DNA from: Corynebacterium accolens
Lineage (GTDB): Bacteria; Actinomycetota; Actinomycetes; Mycobacteriales; Mycobacteriaceae
Assembly (NCBI RefSeq): GCF_030515985.1
Contig: NZ_CP100376.1
Span: forward strand, 1,299,414-1,304,878
Reading direction: 5' to 3'
DNA: 5,465 nt
The notes under the pieces were generated by a model that saw nothing but the letters and a program-made list of their open reading frames with translations, ran no database searches and had not been told where the DNA came from. This document shows, piece by piece, positions 1-5,053 of the stretch (position 1 is its first letter; every line of letters starts with the position of its first letter). Position numbers and translations under genes: made by a program.

Positions 1-344
1 TTTCCCGGATCGAGCCGGTCGTCCTCGGAGGCCTCGTGGGTACGGCCATCGTGGCTCTCAATATCGGCAAGGTCTTAGGCGGGCTAGAAACCTACTTCGG
101 GCTGACGGTACCGGGCTTCGTCTCCCCGCTGCTCATGGTCCTAGTCCTCGTCGTGGGCATTTCCGCCACCATCCACGGTGCGCGCGCTACCCGGGCAGCC
201 CGCGCGAGGGAGCTGGAGGCCGAAAACGCCGAAACCAAGGCGCACGCGGAATTTCATGCCGCAGGTTTTGCACACAGCGCTGCCGGTGCCTCCAAGGACG
301 TGAGCGCCGTGGAGGAATCCGCACCGCGGGCGGATAAAGCCTAA
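1..344 (+). CDS. C-terminal end of an unidentified integral membrane protein (partial)
   Basis: The reading frame is open from the left edge (first complete codon at position 3) and ends at TAA 342-344, so 113 residues of a longer protein are visible. The GTG at 36 lies inside a hydrophobic segment and is probably an internal Val codon, not the start. Two hydrophobic stretches can be seen, about visible residues 6-25 (Gly/Val/Ile/Leu-rich) and 39-56 (starting FVSPLLMVLVLVVG). A basic cluster follows (GARATRAARARE, about 59-70), then a hydrophilic Ala/Glu-rich tail of about 45 residues. By the positive-inside rule the C-terminus is probably cytoplasmic. I do not recognise the family; the tail of a secondary transporter or permease would fit, but no diagnostic motif is visible. 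The stop codon overlaps that of cobA on the other strand, and no terminator separates them. Confidence 0.75.
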   Translation, partial: SRIEPVVLGGLVGTAIVALNIGKVLGGLETYFGLTVPGFVSPLLMVLVLVVGISATIHGARATRAARARELEAENAETKAHAEFHAAGFAHSAAGASKDVSAVEESAPRADKA

Positions 345-1093
345 TCCTCGGCCGGGTCGAGGCCGGCAACCTCGCCGATGACATACACAGCGGGGGAGGA
401 GACGTTATTGTCCTCCATCGTCTGCGCAAGGTGTTCTAGATCGCAGCGAAATTCCCGCTGCGTATCCAGGGTGCCCTCCTGAATAATCGCGCACGGCGTC
501 GACCCAGCAAGCCCGCCTTTTTGCAATGCCCTGGCAATCGCCGGGGCATTTTTCACGCCCATGATTATGGACAAGGTCGCACCTGACTGGGCCAGGGCAT
601 GCCAATCCACCAGGGACTTCTCGTGGCCTGGAGGCAGATGCCCTGATACGACGGTAAAGCCGTGAACCATTCCGCGCTGGGTGACGGGGATGCCAATGCC
701 CGCGGGCACGGAAACCGCGGAGGTCACCCCTGGGATGACGGTGGTGGGGATAGATGCCTGGGTTAAGGCCTGTACTTCTTCAAAGCCGCGGCCGAACACG
801 AAAGGATCTCCGCCCTTCAGCCGCGCTACCTTCCGGCCGGCTTGAGCGTGCTCGATGAGCAGCTCGTTGATCTTGTCCTGGGTAATGGACTTCTTGTAGG
901 GCAGCTTGGAGACATCGATAAGCTCCTTGGCGGAGATATTGCAGAGCTTATCCAACTGCGCGGCAGGGCCTAGGTGATCGGTCAGGATGACCTCGGCCTC
1001 CTGCAAGGCGCGCATGCCGCGAACCGTAATCAGGTCCCACGCGCCAGGGCCGCCACCGATAAGGGATACGGGGTGAATTTGTGCGGACGTCAT
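341..1093 (-). CDS. cobA: uroporphyrinogen-III C-methyltransferase (SUMT), standalone
   Basis: CobA transfers two methyl groups from S-adenosylmethionine to C2 and C7 of uroporphyrinogen III, giving precorrin-2, the branch point to siroheme and cobalamin; it is cytosolic. The 250-residue protein has the family landmarks in order: the N-terminal glycine-rich loop GGGPG (13-17), the SAM-binding segment RLKGGDPFVFGRG (91-103), PGVTSA (121-126), PVTQRG (136-141, where many homologues have P-[VL]-T-H-R-G), IIMGV (176-180) and IQEGT (204-208). It has full length for a stand-alone SUMT, with no fused HemD or CysG dehydrogenase/chelatase domain. With no other cobalamin gene in view, siroheme supply for sulfite or nitrite reductase is the likelier role (inference). 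The ATG at 1093 sits just before the first beta-strand motif. No Shine-Dalgarno precedes it, but a TATGAT hexamer lies 8 bp upstream, suggesting a leaderless mRNA. The gene is divergent from the tobH-like gene and tail-to-tail with the membrane protein. Confidence 0.95.
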   Translation of the reverse strand: MTSAQIHPVSLIGGGPGAWDLITVRGMRALQEAEVILTDHLGPAAQLDKLCNISAKELIDVSKLPYKKSITQDKINELLIEHAQAGRKVARLKGGDPFVFGRGFEEVQALTQASIPTTVIPGVTSAVSVPAGIGIPVTQRGMVHGFTVVSGHLPPGHEKSLVDWHALAQSGATLSIIMGVKNAPAIARALQKGGLAGSTPCAIIQEGTLDTQREFRCDLEHLAQTMEDNNVSSPAVYVIGEVAGLDPAED

Positions 1094-1130
1094 GCCGCAC
1101 CATCATAGTGGGAGCCAGACTATGCTTGAG
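1093..1130 (-). promoter_or_regulatory. putative leaderless promoter of cobA
   Basis: Read on the minus strand, TATGAT (1107 to 1102) matches TATAAT at five of six positions and lies 8 bases before the cobA ATG at 1093. Initiation at or next to the start codon would give a leaderless transcript, which fits the lack of a ribosome binding site. A -35 box at 17-bp spacing would fall at 1130-1125 (CTCAAG) and is a poor match, as is common in corynebacteria. This is seen by eye; no transcription start data are available. Confidence 0.5.
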
Positions 1131-1135
1131 CGATA
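1098..1135 (+). promoter_or_regulatory. putative leaderless promoter of the tobH-manA operon
   Basis: TATGCT (1121-1126) is a good -10 hexamer, followed by 8 bases and then ATG at 1135. The TSS would therefore fall at or within a base or two of the start codon. There is no purine-rich Shine-Dalgarno ahead of this ATG. A -35 at normal spacing would be at about 1098-1103 and is weak. Its elements interleave with those of the cobA promoter on the other strand. Confidence 0.5.
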
Positions 1136-2184
1136 TGGATAACGGTTTCACTGATGGTTCCGCCTATGACACCGAAGCGGTGCGATTTTTTGATGTCGCC
1201 CACGAGGGCGCGCAGATTCGTCTGCTCGCCGGGCAAATGGGGCGCTGGGGTGAGATCCTCAACGGGCTCAACCCGCGCTCCCTGGTCATCCTGCCCACCG
1301 ATGCCATCGCCCGCGAGGCAGCGCACCTCGGCGTCGGCTTGGCCGAACCGCTGCGCATCCCGCTGGTGGTGACGGAATCGCTGCCGCAATACGTGGGCGC
1401 GCTCGATATCGTCGTAGCGGTAGGCGAGCCCGCAGAATGCGATTGGGCCTCCCGCGCGCTCATCGCGGCGAGCCAGCGTGGCGCCACCACCATCTTGGTG
1501 GGCCCGGCAAGCGGCCCCTTGGTAGAGGATTGCCCGGAAGACACCCTGATTGCCCCCTCGCTTCCCACCGCAGAGGGCTGCTCGCCGGCGCGGTTTATCA
1601 CGGCCCTGTACGCGCTGTGCAGCATCGTGCATACTTCCCCGCGCGCGGTGCGCGAGGAGCTAGAGGATCTAGCCGCCGCCGTGGACCGCGAGATTGAGCA
1701 GCTTTCGCCAGAGCGCGATGATGCCATCAATCCCGGCCGGCAGCTGCGCGAATACGCCGAGGGCGCGCGGATTATCCACTCCTGCGTCATCGATCCCTAC
1801 GCGTATGCCGAGCGCCGCGAGCGCGTGCACATCGATACCCTGGTCGCCCGCATGGCAGCAACCATCTGGGCCGTGCACGGGTTGCCCGGCACCTTTGTCG
1901 AGCCCGCTGACCTGCGCGGCGCACTCGATCGGGGTGCCGAATCCAGTACGGCGCCCGCGCCTGCCGATGACCTTTTCTACGACCCCTTCATCGACGGTGC
2001 TGGCGCGGATGCACCTTTGATACCCTTGAAGGTGATTTTCTGGGGGCAGGAAGAGGCGAACCTGCCCAACTCGCTTGCAGTCCGCAGCACCGACCCGGAA
2101 CCGGGCCTTGGGCATCTTGCCCGCTCACTGCAGCTTATTACGCGGAGTTTTGCCGCGACCGCCTACGAGATTTCTAAAGGATAG
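1135..2184 (+). CDS. TobH-like SIS-domain / phosphosugar isomerase-fold protein (Rv3256c family)
   Basis: This 349-residue protein belongs, by sequence character and position directly before manA, to the actinobacterial family called TobH in Streptomyces and Rv3256c in M. tuberculosis. Its fold is related to sugar isomerase (SIS) and PGI/PMI C-terminal domains. Alternating strands and helices are visible: SLVILPTDAIAREAA (49-63), IPLVVTESLP (75-84), LDIVVAVGE (90-98) followed by a helix, then GATTILVG (116-123). This is a Rossmann-like pattern typical of SIS. A second half (about 200-349) contains ARMAATIWAVHGLPGTFVEP (238-257) and ends in an SLQLITRSFAATAYEI helix (331-346). I cannot point to an established catalytic residue, so enzymatic activity is uncertain; a role in mannose or other phosphosugar metabolism is inferred from the tight link to manA (6-bp gap). 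The frame is open further upstream to a GTG at 1081, but that start would overlap cobA and both promoters. ATG 1135 with TATGCT 8 bp upstream fits better. Confidence 0.8.
   Translation: MDNGFTDGSAYDTEAVRFFDVAHEGAQIRLLAGQMGRWGEILNGLNPRSLVILPTDAIAREAAHLGVGLAEPLRIPLVVTESLPQYVGALDIVVAVGEPAECDWASRALIAASQRGATTILVGPASGPLVEDCPEDTLIAPSLPTAEGCSPARFITALYALCSIVHTSPRAVREELEDLAAAVDREIEQLSPERDDAINPGRQLREYAEGARIIHSCVIDPYAYAERRERVHIDTLVARMAATIWAVHGLPGTFVEPADLRGALDRGAESSTAPAPADDLFYDPFIDGAGADAPLIPLKVIFWGQEEANLPNSLAVRSTDPEPGLGHLARSLQLITRSFAATAYEISKG
2176..2181 (+). promoter_or_regulatory. ribosome binding site of manA, inside the end of the upstream gene
   Basis: AAAGGA lies 9 bases before the manA ATG at 2191. 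It overlaps the last codons of the tobH-like gene, whose TAG is 2182-2184. The 6-bp intergenic gap has no room for a promoter, which supports cotranscription and possibly translational coupling. In contrast to the first gene of the operon, manA uses a conventional leader. Confidence 0.65.
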
Positions 2185-2190
2185 AAATAA

Positions 2191-3444
2191 ATGCAATTAC
2201 TGGAAGGCGCTACCCGCAACTACTCGTGGGGCTCGCGCACCCTCATCCCTGAGCTGCGGGGCGAAGAAGCCGCAGAAAAGCCGGTGGCTGAACTCTGGTT
2301 TGGCGCCCACCCGGGCGATCCCTCCACGGTGGATGGCCAGCTTCTCAATGAGGTTATTGCGGCGGATCCAGAAGGCCAGTTGGGCGCTCGAGTCTATAAA
2401 GAATACGGCGAGAACCTGCCGTTCCTGCTGAAGATCCTCGCCGCCGAAGATCCGCTGTCTTTGCAGGCCCACCCGTCCAAGGAGCAGGCCGAGGAGGGTT
2501 TCGCCCGCGAAAACGAGGCGGGCATTGCCCTGCAGGCTGCAAACCGCAATTACAAGGACGATAACCACAAGCCGGAACTTATCGTGGCTCTTTCAGATTT
2601 CTACGCCATGGCCGGTTTCCGTCCCTTGGCACAAACCCGCGAGCTCTTTGCCGCCTTGGAGTGCCCAGAGCTTGAGCGCTACCTAGCTATGCTTGACGAT
2701 GACCCCGCGGAATCCTCCGAGTCCGCCAACCTCCGCGTGCTTTTCACCACGTGGATTACCATCCCCTCGGCCAAGCGCAAGGAGCTCATTAAGGCCATCG
2801 TCGCTGCCGGTGAGCGCCTAATTGCCGCCGATCCGACGGATTGGAAAGCGCGGGTCATGGCCACGGTGATAGACCTTAATGACCGCTATCCTGGCGATAT
2901 CGGCGTGCTCGGTGCGCTCTTGCTCAACCACATCGAGCTTGCCCCAGGCGAAGCCGTCTACCTCGATGCCGGGCAGCTCCACGCGTATGTCTCCGGCCTG
3001 GGCGTAGAAATCATGGCCAATTCCGATAACGTTTTGCGCGGCGGGTTAACCCCGAAATTCGTGGATGTGCCGGAGCTGGTCAAGGTCTTGACCTACGCGG
3101 CCGCCACTGAGCCACGGGTGCAGCAAAAGGATAAGCAGTACCAGGACAATGTCCACGGCGCCGAGGCATGGTCCTATCCGGTGCCTATCGATGAGTTTCT
3201 GCTCGATCGCGCCGAGCTCGGGCCGGATTCTTCCGTCGATCTCGATTATGACGGCCCCACCATCGCCTTGTGCACCGCTGGTTCCCTCAACCTGCGCAAT
3301 GCCGCGGGCGAGGAACTAATCCTTTCTCCGGGCCAAGCCGCATGGTTGCCAGCCTCCGAAGGGGTGGTTACCGCCCATGCTCACACTGTAAATGAGGCAA
3401 ATCCTGAGGGCCCCACGGCGCAATTATTCGTGGCCCGAGTCTAA
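2191..3444 (+). CDS. manA: mannose-6-phosphate isomerase, class I
   Basis: Type I phosphomannose isomerase interconverts fructose-6-phosphate and mannose-6-phosphate in the cytosol. It uses one zinc ion and feeds GDP-mannose synthesis for lipoglycans and protein mannosylation, or lets the cell use mannose. The 417-residue protein is full length for the class. It shows the N-terminal YSWGS (11-15), the PVAELWFGAHP segment (31-41), and LLKILAAEDPLSLQAHP (79-95) carrying the expected zinc ligands Gln92 and His94. HKPE (126-129) provides Glu129, and YLDAGQLHAYVSGLG (257-271) provides the fourth ligand, His264. The catalytic arginine expected in SDNVLRGGLTPK is Arg283. The C-terminal cupin-like half (about 325-417) runs through SLNLRN and GQAAWLPAS to the end. 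All key residues are present, with no sign of decay. It is the last gene of its operon, followed 15 bp later by a strong terminator. Confidence 0.97.
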   Translation: MQLLEGATRNYSWGSRTLIPELRGEEAAEKPVAELWFGAHPGDPSTVDGQLLNEVIAADPEGQLGARVYKEYGENLPFLLKILAAEDPLSLQAHPSKEQAEEGFARENEAGIALQAANRNYKDDNHKPELIVALSDFYAMAGFRPLAQTRELFAALECPELERYLAMLDDDPAESSESANLRVLFTTWITIPSAKRKELIKAIVAAGERLIAADPTDWKARVMATVIDLNDRYPGDIGVLGALLLNHIELAPGEAVYLDAGQLHAYVSGLGVEIMANSDNVLRGGLTPKFVDVPELVKVLTYAAATEPRVQQKDKQYQDNVHGAEAWSYPVPIDEFLLDRAELGPDSSVDLDYDGPTIALCTAGSLNLRNAAGEELILSPGQAAWLPASEGVVTAHAHTVNEANPEGPTAQLFVARV

Positions 3445-3458
3445 GGGGCCTTATAACT

Positions 3459-3497
3459 GTGCCCCCTTGCTGGAAAACCCAGCAAGGGGGCACTTTT
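3459..3497 (+). terminator. Rho-independent terminator of the tobH-manA operon
   Basis: GTGCCCCCTTGCTGG (3459-3473) pairs perfectly over 15 bp with CCAGCAAGGGGGCAC (3479-3493), around a 5-base AAAAC loop, and is followed by TTTT (3494-3497). It starts 15 bp after the manA stop. The stem is symmetric, so it may also end transcription arriving from the minus-strand gene at 3564. On that strand the downstream bases are AGTTATAA, a poor U-tract, so termination there would be weaker. Confidence 0.92.
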
Positions 3498-3563
3498 AGG
3501 TGCTGGCCGCATTTTGGCCGAGGCTAACTCCCTAGTACCAGTTGCGCTAGCCGCATAGAGGAC

Positions 3564-4424
3564 TTAGCGCGCAGCGGAAGATCCTGCGGCAGAGCTTCCC
3601 GTTGCCGGGATATCCGTGGGCTCTTGGTTTCCCGCCTGTTCCGTAGCGGCAGGCTTCCCGGTTGCTTCCGGCTCGGCGTGTGATTTATTTTTCGCCTGCG
3701 GTGCGCTAGAAGGCGCTCCCGCACCTGCACCGTGTCCCTCTGCGGTGGCGTCAGGAGCCGCTGGGGTGCGCTGCGCGCTCCCCTTGGTATATGACTTTTG
3801 TGGGGTCTGCGTCGATGGCGGCTCCGGGGTTTCTGATCCGGCGGGCTCTACCGGTTTTCCGGACTCTCTACCCTGATCACTTTGACCAGGCTTCTCCTCG
3901 CCCGGGGCAGGGGATGGAACAGGAGAGCTCGGTGCCGGGGACGACGGTGCTAGGTTATCCGGCTTGCTGGGGTTATCCGGGACCGCCTGCATGGTGCCGG
4001 TGCCATTTTGCGGCACCTGCCCGCCCTGGTTGGACGGGGCATTATTAACGGAAGTGCCTGGAGAGTACACATTGTCGGGGCGGTACACCTTGGTAGGGCG
4101 GGTGGCCGCGTGGGGATGCGTGACTGCATTGGGCGCCAAGTATGGGTCCGTTGATTCAGGGTGCTGGTGGTCTGATTCACCGGCGCCAGAATTGGCCTCT
4201 GCGGGGGCAGAGTTTTCCGTCGAGGGCTTCTTATGCGTCGACGATGAGGTCGATTCTTCAGCGGACGTATTTTTTGGTGCCACGGTAGAGGTAGGGGACT
4301 CATTCGCGGCATTGGAGTAACGGGCGCTCGGCGTGCTCATGCGCCACACGCCCACTCCCACGACGACGGCGGCGATAAGGCCGAGCACGATGAAGACGTA
4401 CACGCGACGTGAATCTGGTTTCAT
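3564..4424 (-). CDS. membrane-anchored Ser/Thr/Pro/Ala-rich extracytoplasmic protein, unknown function
   Basis: The 286-residue protein has a short basic N-terminus (MKPDSRR), one hydrophobic helix (about residues 8-27, VYVFIVLGLIAAVVVGVGVW), and then about 258 residues of low-complexity Ser/Thr/Pro/Ala/Glu/Gly-rich sequence. No lipobox Cys is present and no cysteine is seen anywhere. The helix reads as a signal anchor or uncleaved signal peptide, with the rest outside the membrane. A less degenerate patch at about 93-156 (DPYLAPNAVTHPHAATRP, then VYRPDNVYSPGT) has aromatic, His and Asn residues and may be the functional part. Pro-rich stretches (SSPAPSSPVPSPAPGEEKPG, 161-180) look like an extended cell-wall spacer. 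The start at 4424 is chosen over the in-frame ATG at 4448 because AAGGAGGG lies 4 bases before it. I recognise no family. A cell-envelope role is inferred from topology, and the Ser/Thr richness would suit protein O-mannosylation. Confidence 0.8.
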   Translation of the reverse strand: MKPDSRRVYVFIVLGLIAAVVVGVGVWRMSTPSARYSNAANESPTSTVAPKNTSAEESTSSSTHKKPSTENSAPAEANSGAGESDHQHPESTDPYLAPNAVTHPHAATRPTKVYRPDNVYSPGTSVNNAPSNQGGQVPQNGTGTMQAVPDNPSKPDNLAPSSPAPSSPVPSPAPGEEKPGQSDQGRESGKPVEPAGSETPEPPSTQTPQKSYTKGSAQRTPAAPDATAEGHGAGAGAPSSAPQAKNKSHAEPEATGKPAATEQAGNQEPTDIPATGSSAAGSSAAR

Positions 4425-4428
4425 CGTG

Positions 4429-4436
4429 CCCTCCTT
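4429..4436 (-). promoter_or_regulatory. Shine-Dalgarno that fixes the start of the Ser/Pro-rich protein
   Basis: On the minus strand AAGGAGGG (4436 to 4429) is a near-perfect anti-16S match, separated by 4 bases (CACG) from ATG 4424. The alternative in-frame ATG at 4448 has no such site and would place this purine run within the coding region. This argues for 286 rather than 294 residues. Confidence 0.85.
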
Positions 4437-4487
4437 TCTTGGTTGCATAGGGTGGGTAACAAATTGATAACGAGAGTATCATGTATT

Positions 4488-4515
4488 GGAATTTCCGCGA
4501 CAGGCTGCGGATTCC
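4488..4515. repeat. imperfect inverted repeat in the divergent intergenic region
   Basis: GGAAT (4488-4492) and CCGC (4495-4498) pair with GCGG (4507-4510) and ATTCC (4511-4515). This gives a 5+4 bp stem interrupted by a TT bulge (4493-4494), with an 8-base loop GACAGGCT. No T-run follows on either strand, so it does not look like a terminator. It lies about 64 bp upstream of the minus-strand gene start and could be an operator or a leader hairpin. Confidence 0.4.
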
Positions 4516-4578
4516 GTGATATGTAAACAACGCAGAGATGAGAAAAGGCAGTGCCTATGCAATCCTTTTCATGCCCGA

Positions 4579-4607
4579 TTTTTCTCCGCCGGAAAAGCGT
4601 GTATAAA
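4579..4607 (+). promoter_or_regulatory. putative promoter of the DUF4259-like gene
   Basis: TATAAA (4602-4607) sits in the context TGTATAAATGG, which resembles the corynebacterial -10 consensus with its TGG extension. A TSS near 4614 would leave a 5' leader of about 23 bases containing the AAGGAG ribosome binding site. A -35 at 17-bp spacing falls in a T-run (4579-4584) and is weak. Confidence 0.55.
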
Positions 4608-4624
4608 TGGCGCTAAACCCGTCG

Positions 4625-4630
4625 AAGGAG
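4625..4630 (+). promoter_or_regulatory. ribosome binding site of the DUF4259-like gene
   Basis: AAGGAG is placed 6 bases before ATG 4637, which confirms that start for the small protein. Confidence 0.8.
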
Positions 4631-4636
4631 TGAGAA

Positions 4637-4990
4637 ATGAGCAGCTGGGACGAAGAGATTTTTAGCACCGATCTCAACGTGGATTTTCTAGATGAATTGG
4701 CAAACCTCGATGAAGAAGGGGTAATCCGCGCAGTACAGGATGCCTGCGAGGTGGCTCGCAGCAAGAACGATTTAACCGAGGAAGAACAGCTCAACGCCCA
4801 CGCTGCGGCCACGATCGCCGCCATTTGGGCAGGCGCGCCGTTCAGCGCCAGCGAAACCGTTGAAGACTACCCCTATATTAGGGACTTGGTGGGAACCGTT
4901 GACGATACCCTGACCGAAAATGCCCTTGAGATCCTGGATACCGTCGAAGGAGACTACGACGTGGAACCGTTTATCGAGGCACTTTCTTAA
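4637..4990 (+). CDS. small acidic DUF4259-like protein
   Basis: This is a 117-residue soluble protein with no signal peptide or membrane segment. It is strongly acidic, with Asp and Glu dominating and few Lys or Arg. The N-terminus SSWDEEIFSTDLNVDFLDEL (2-21) resembles the opening of DUF4259 proteins, which begin with a Gly-x-Trp and an 'F..D...D.L.EL' pattern. The central helix EEQLNAHAAATIAAIWAGAP (49-68) matches the Ala-rich segment such proteins carry. DUF4259 has no established biochemical function, and none can be inferred here beyond a cytoplasmic, probably helical protein. The start is supported by AAGGAG 6 bases upstream. The gene is codirectional with tmk, 63 bp away with no convincing terminator between, so cotranscription is possible. 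Confidence 0.8.
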   Translation: MSSWDEEIFSTDLNVDFLDELANLDEEGVIRAVQDACEVARSKNDLTEEEQLNAHAAATIAAIWAGAPFSASETVEDYPYIRDLVGTVDDTLTENALEILDTVEGDYDVEPFIEALS

Positions 4991-5031
4991 AAACCACCTC
5001 CCTCGGTGCCGCTGGCGCCGCCTAGGAGCAG

Positions 5032-5037
5032 AAAGGA
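5032..5037 (+). promoter_or_regulatory. distant Shine-Dalgarno-like run upstream of tmk
   Basis: AAAGGA lies 16 bases before the tmk ATG at 5054, farther than normal, and there is no alternative in-frame ATG, GTG or TTG between it and 5054. No better site is closer. It may be non-functional, with tmk translated from a poor site, by coupling, or from a leaderless transcript. Confidence 0.3.
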
Positions 5038-5053
5038 TTCTGCATATCTCACC

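Larger units (their letters stand above)
4425..4636. other. divergent intergenic region between the Ser/Pro-rich protein and the DUF4259-like gene
   Basis: This stretch of about 210 bp is AT-richer than its surroundings and must carry promoters for both flanking genes. It contains the two ribosome binding sites, a likely -10 for the plus-strand gene (TATAAA, 4602-4607), an imperfect inverted repeat at 4488-4515, a small dyad TGATA-7-TATCA at 4465-4481 and the 9-bp palindrome GGCAGTGCC at 4547-4555. On the minus strand I see no clear -10/-35 pair; TGATACTCT (4481 to 4473) is a possible extended -10. Two tiny ORFs here (22 and 19 codons) are not supported as genes. Confidence 0.6.

Noticed and set aside
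1120..2115. Long minus-strand open frames (148-208 codons) opposite the tobH-like gene.
   Set aside because: They are typical GC-rich shadow frames: Arg/Ser-rich composition, no recognisable motifs, and overlap with a gene that has a coherent fold pattern and operon position.
3459..3493. The perfect 15-bp inverted repeat after manA, considered as a recombination or mobile-element end.
   Set aside because: It is a single copy, placed 15 bp after a stop codon, with a 5-base loop and a T-run: a normal intrinsic terminator.
3570..3620. An IPATG pentapeptide near the C-terminus of the Ser/Pro-rich protein (residues 272-276), resembling a sortase LPxTG signal.
   Set aside because: No hydrophobic segment follows (only SSAAGSSAAR before the stop), no such segment appears in the other frames downstream, and the protein already has an N-terminal membrane anchor. 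Probably chance in Ala/Thr/Pro-rich sequence.
3616..4320. Plus-strand open frames of 85-118 codons opposite the Ser/Pro-rich gene.
   Set aside because: They are mirror frames of a compositionally biased gene, lack ribosome binding sites and are mutually overlapping. The minus-strand frame is longer, continuous and has an excellent Shine-Dalgarno and signal anchor.
4538..4616. Two overlapping micro-ORFs (ATG 4538, 22 codons; ATG 4557, 19 codons with AAAAGG 8 bases upstream) ahead of the DUF4259-like gene, considered as leader peptides.
   Set aside because: The likely -10 for the downstream gene (4602-4607) lies at or inside their ends, so they would not be on its mRNA. They have no attenuator-like codon runs or following hairpin.
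5004..5020. GC-rich hairpin CGGTGCC-GCT-GGCGCCG between the DUF4259-like gene and tmk, considered as a terminator.
   Set aside because: It is a short stem with a G-T wobble and a 3-base loop, and no T-run follows. Not convincing as an intrinsic terminator.
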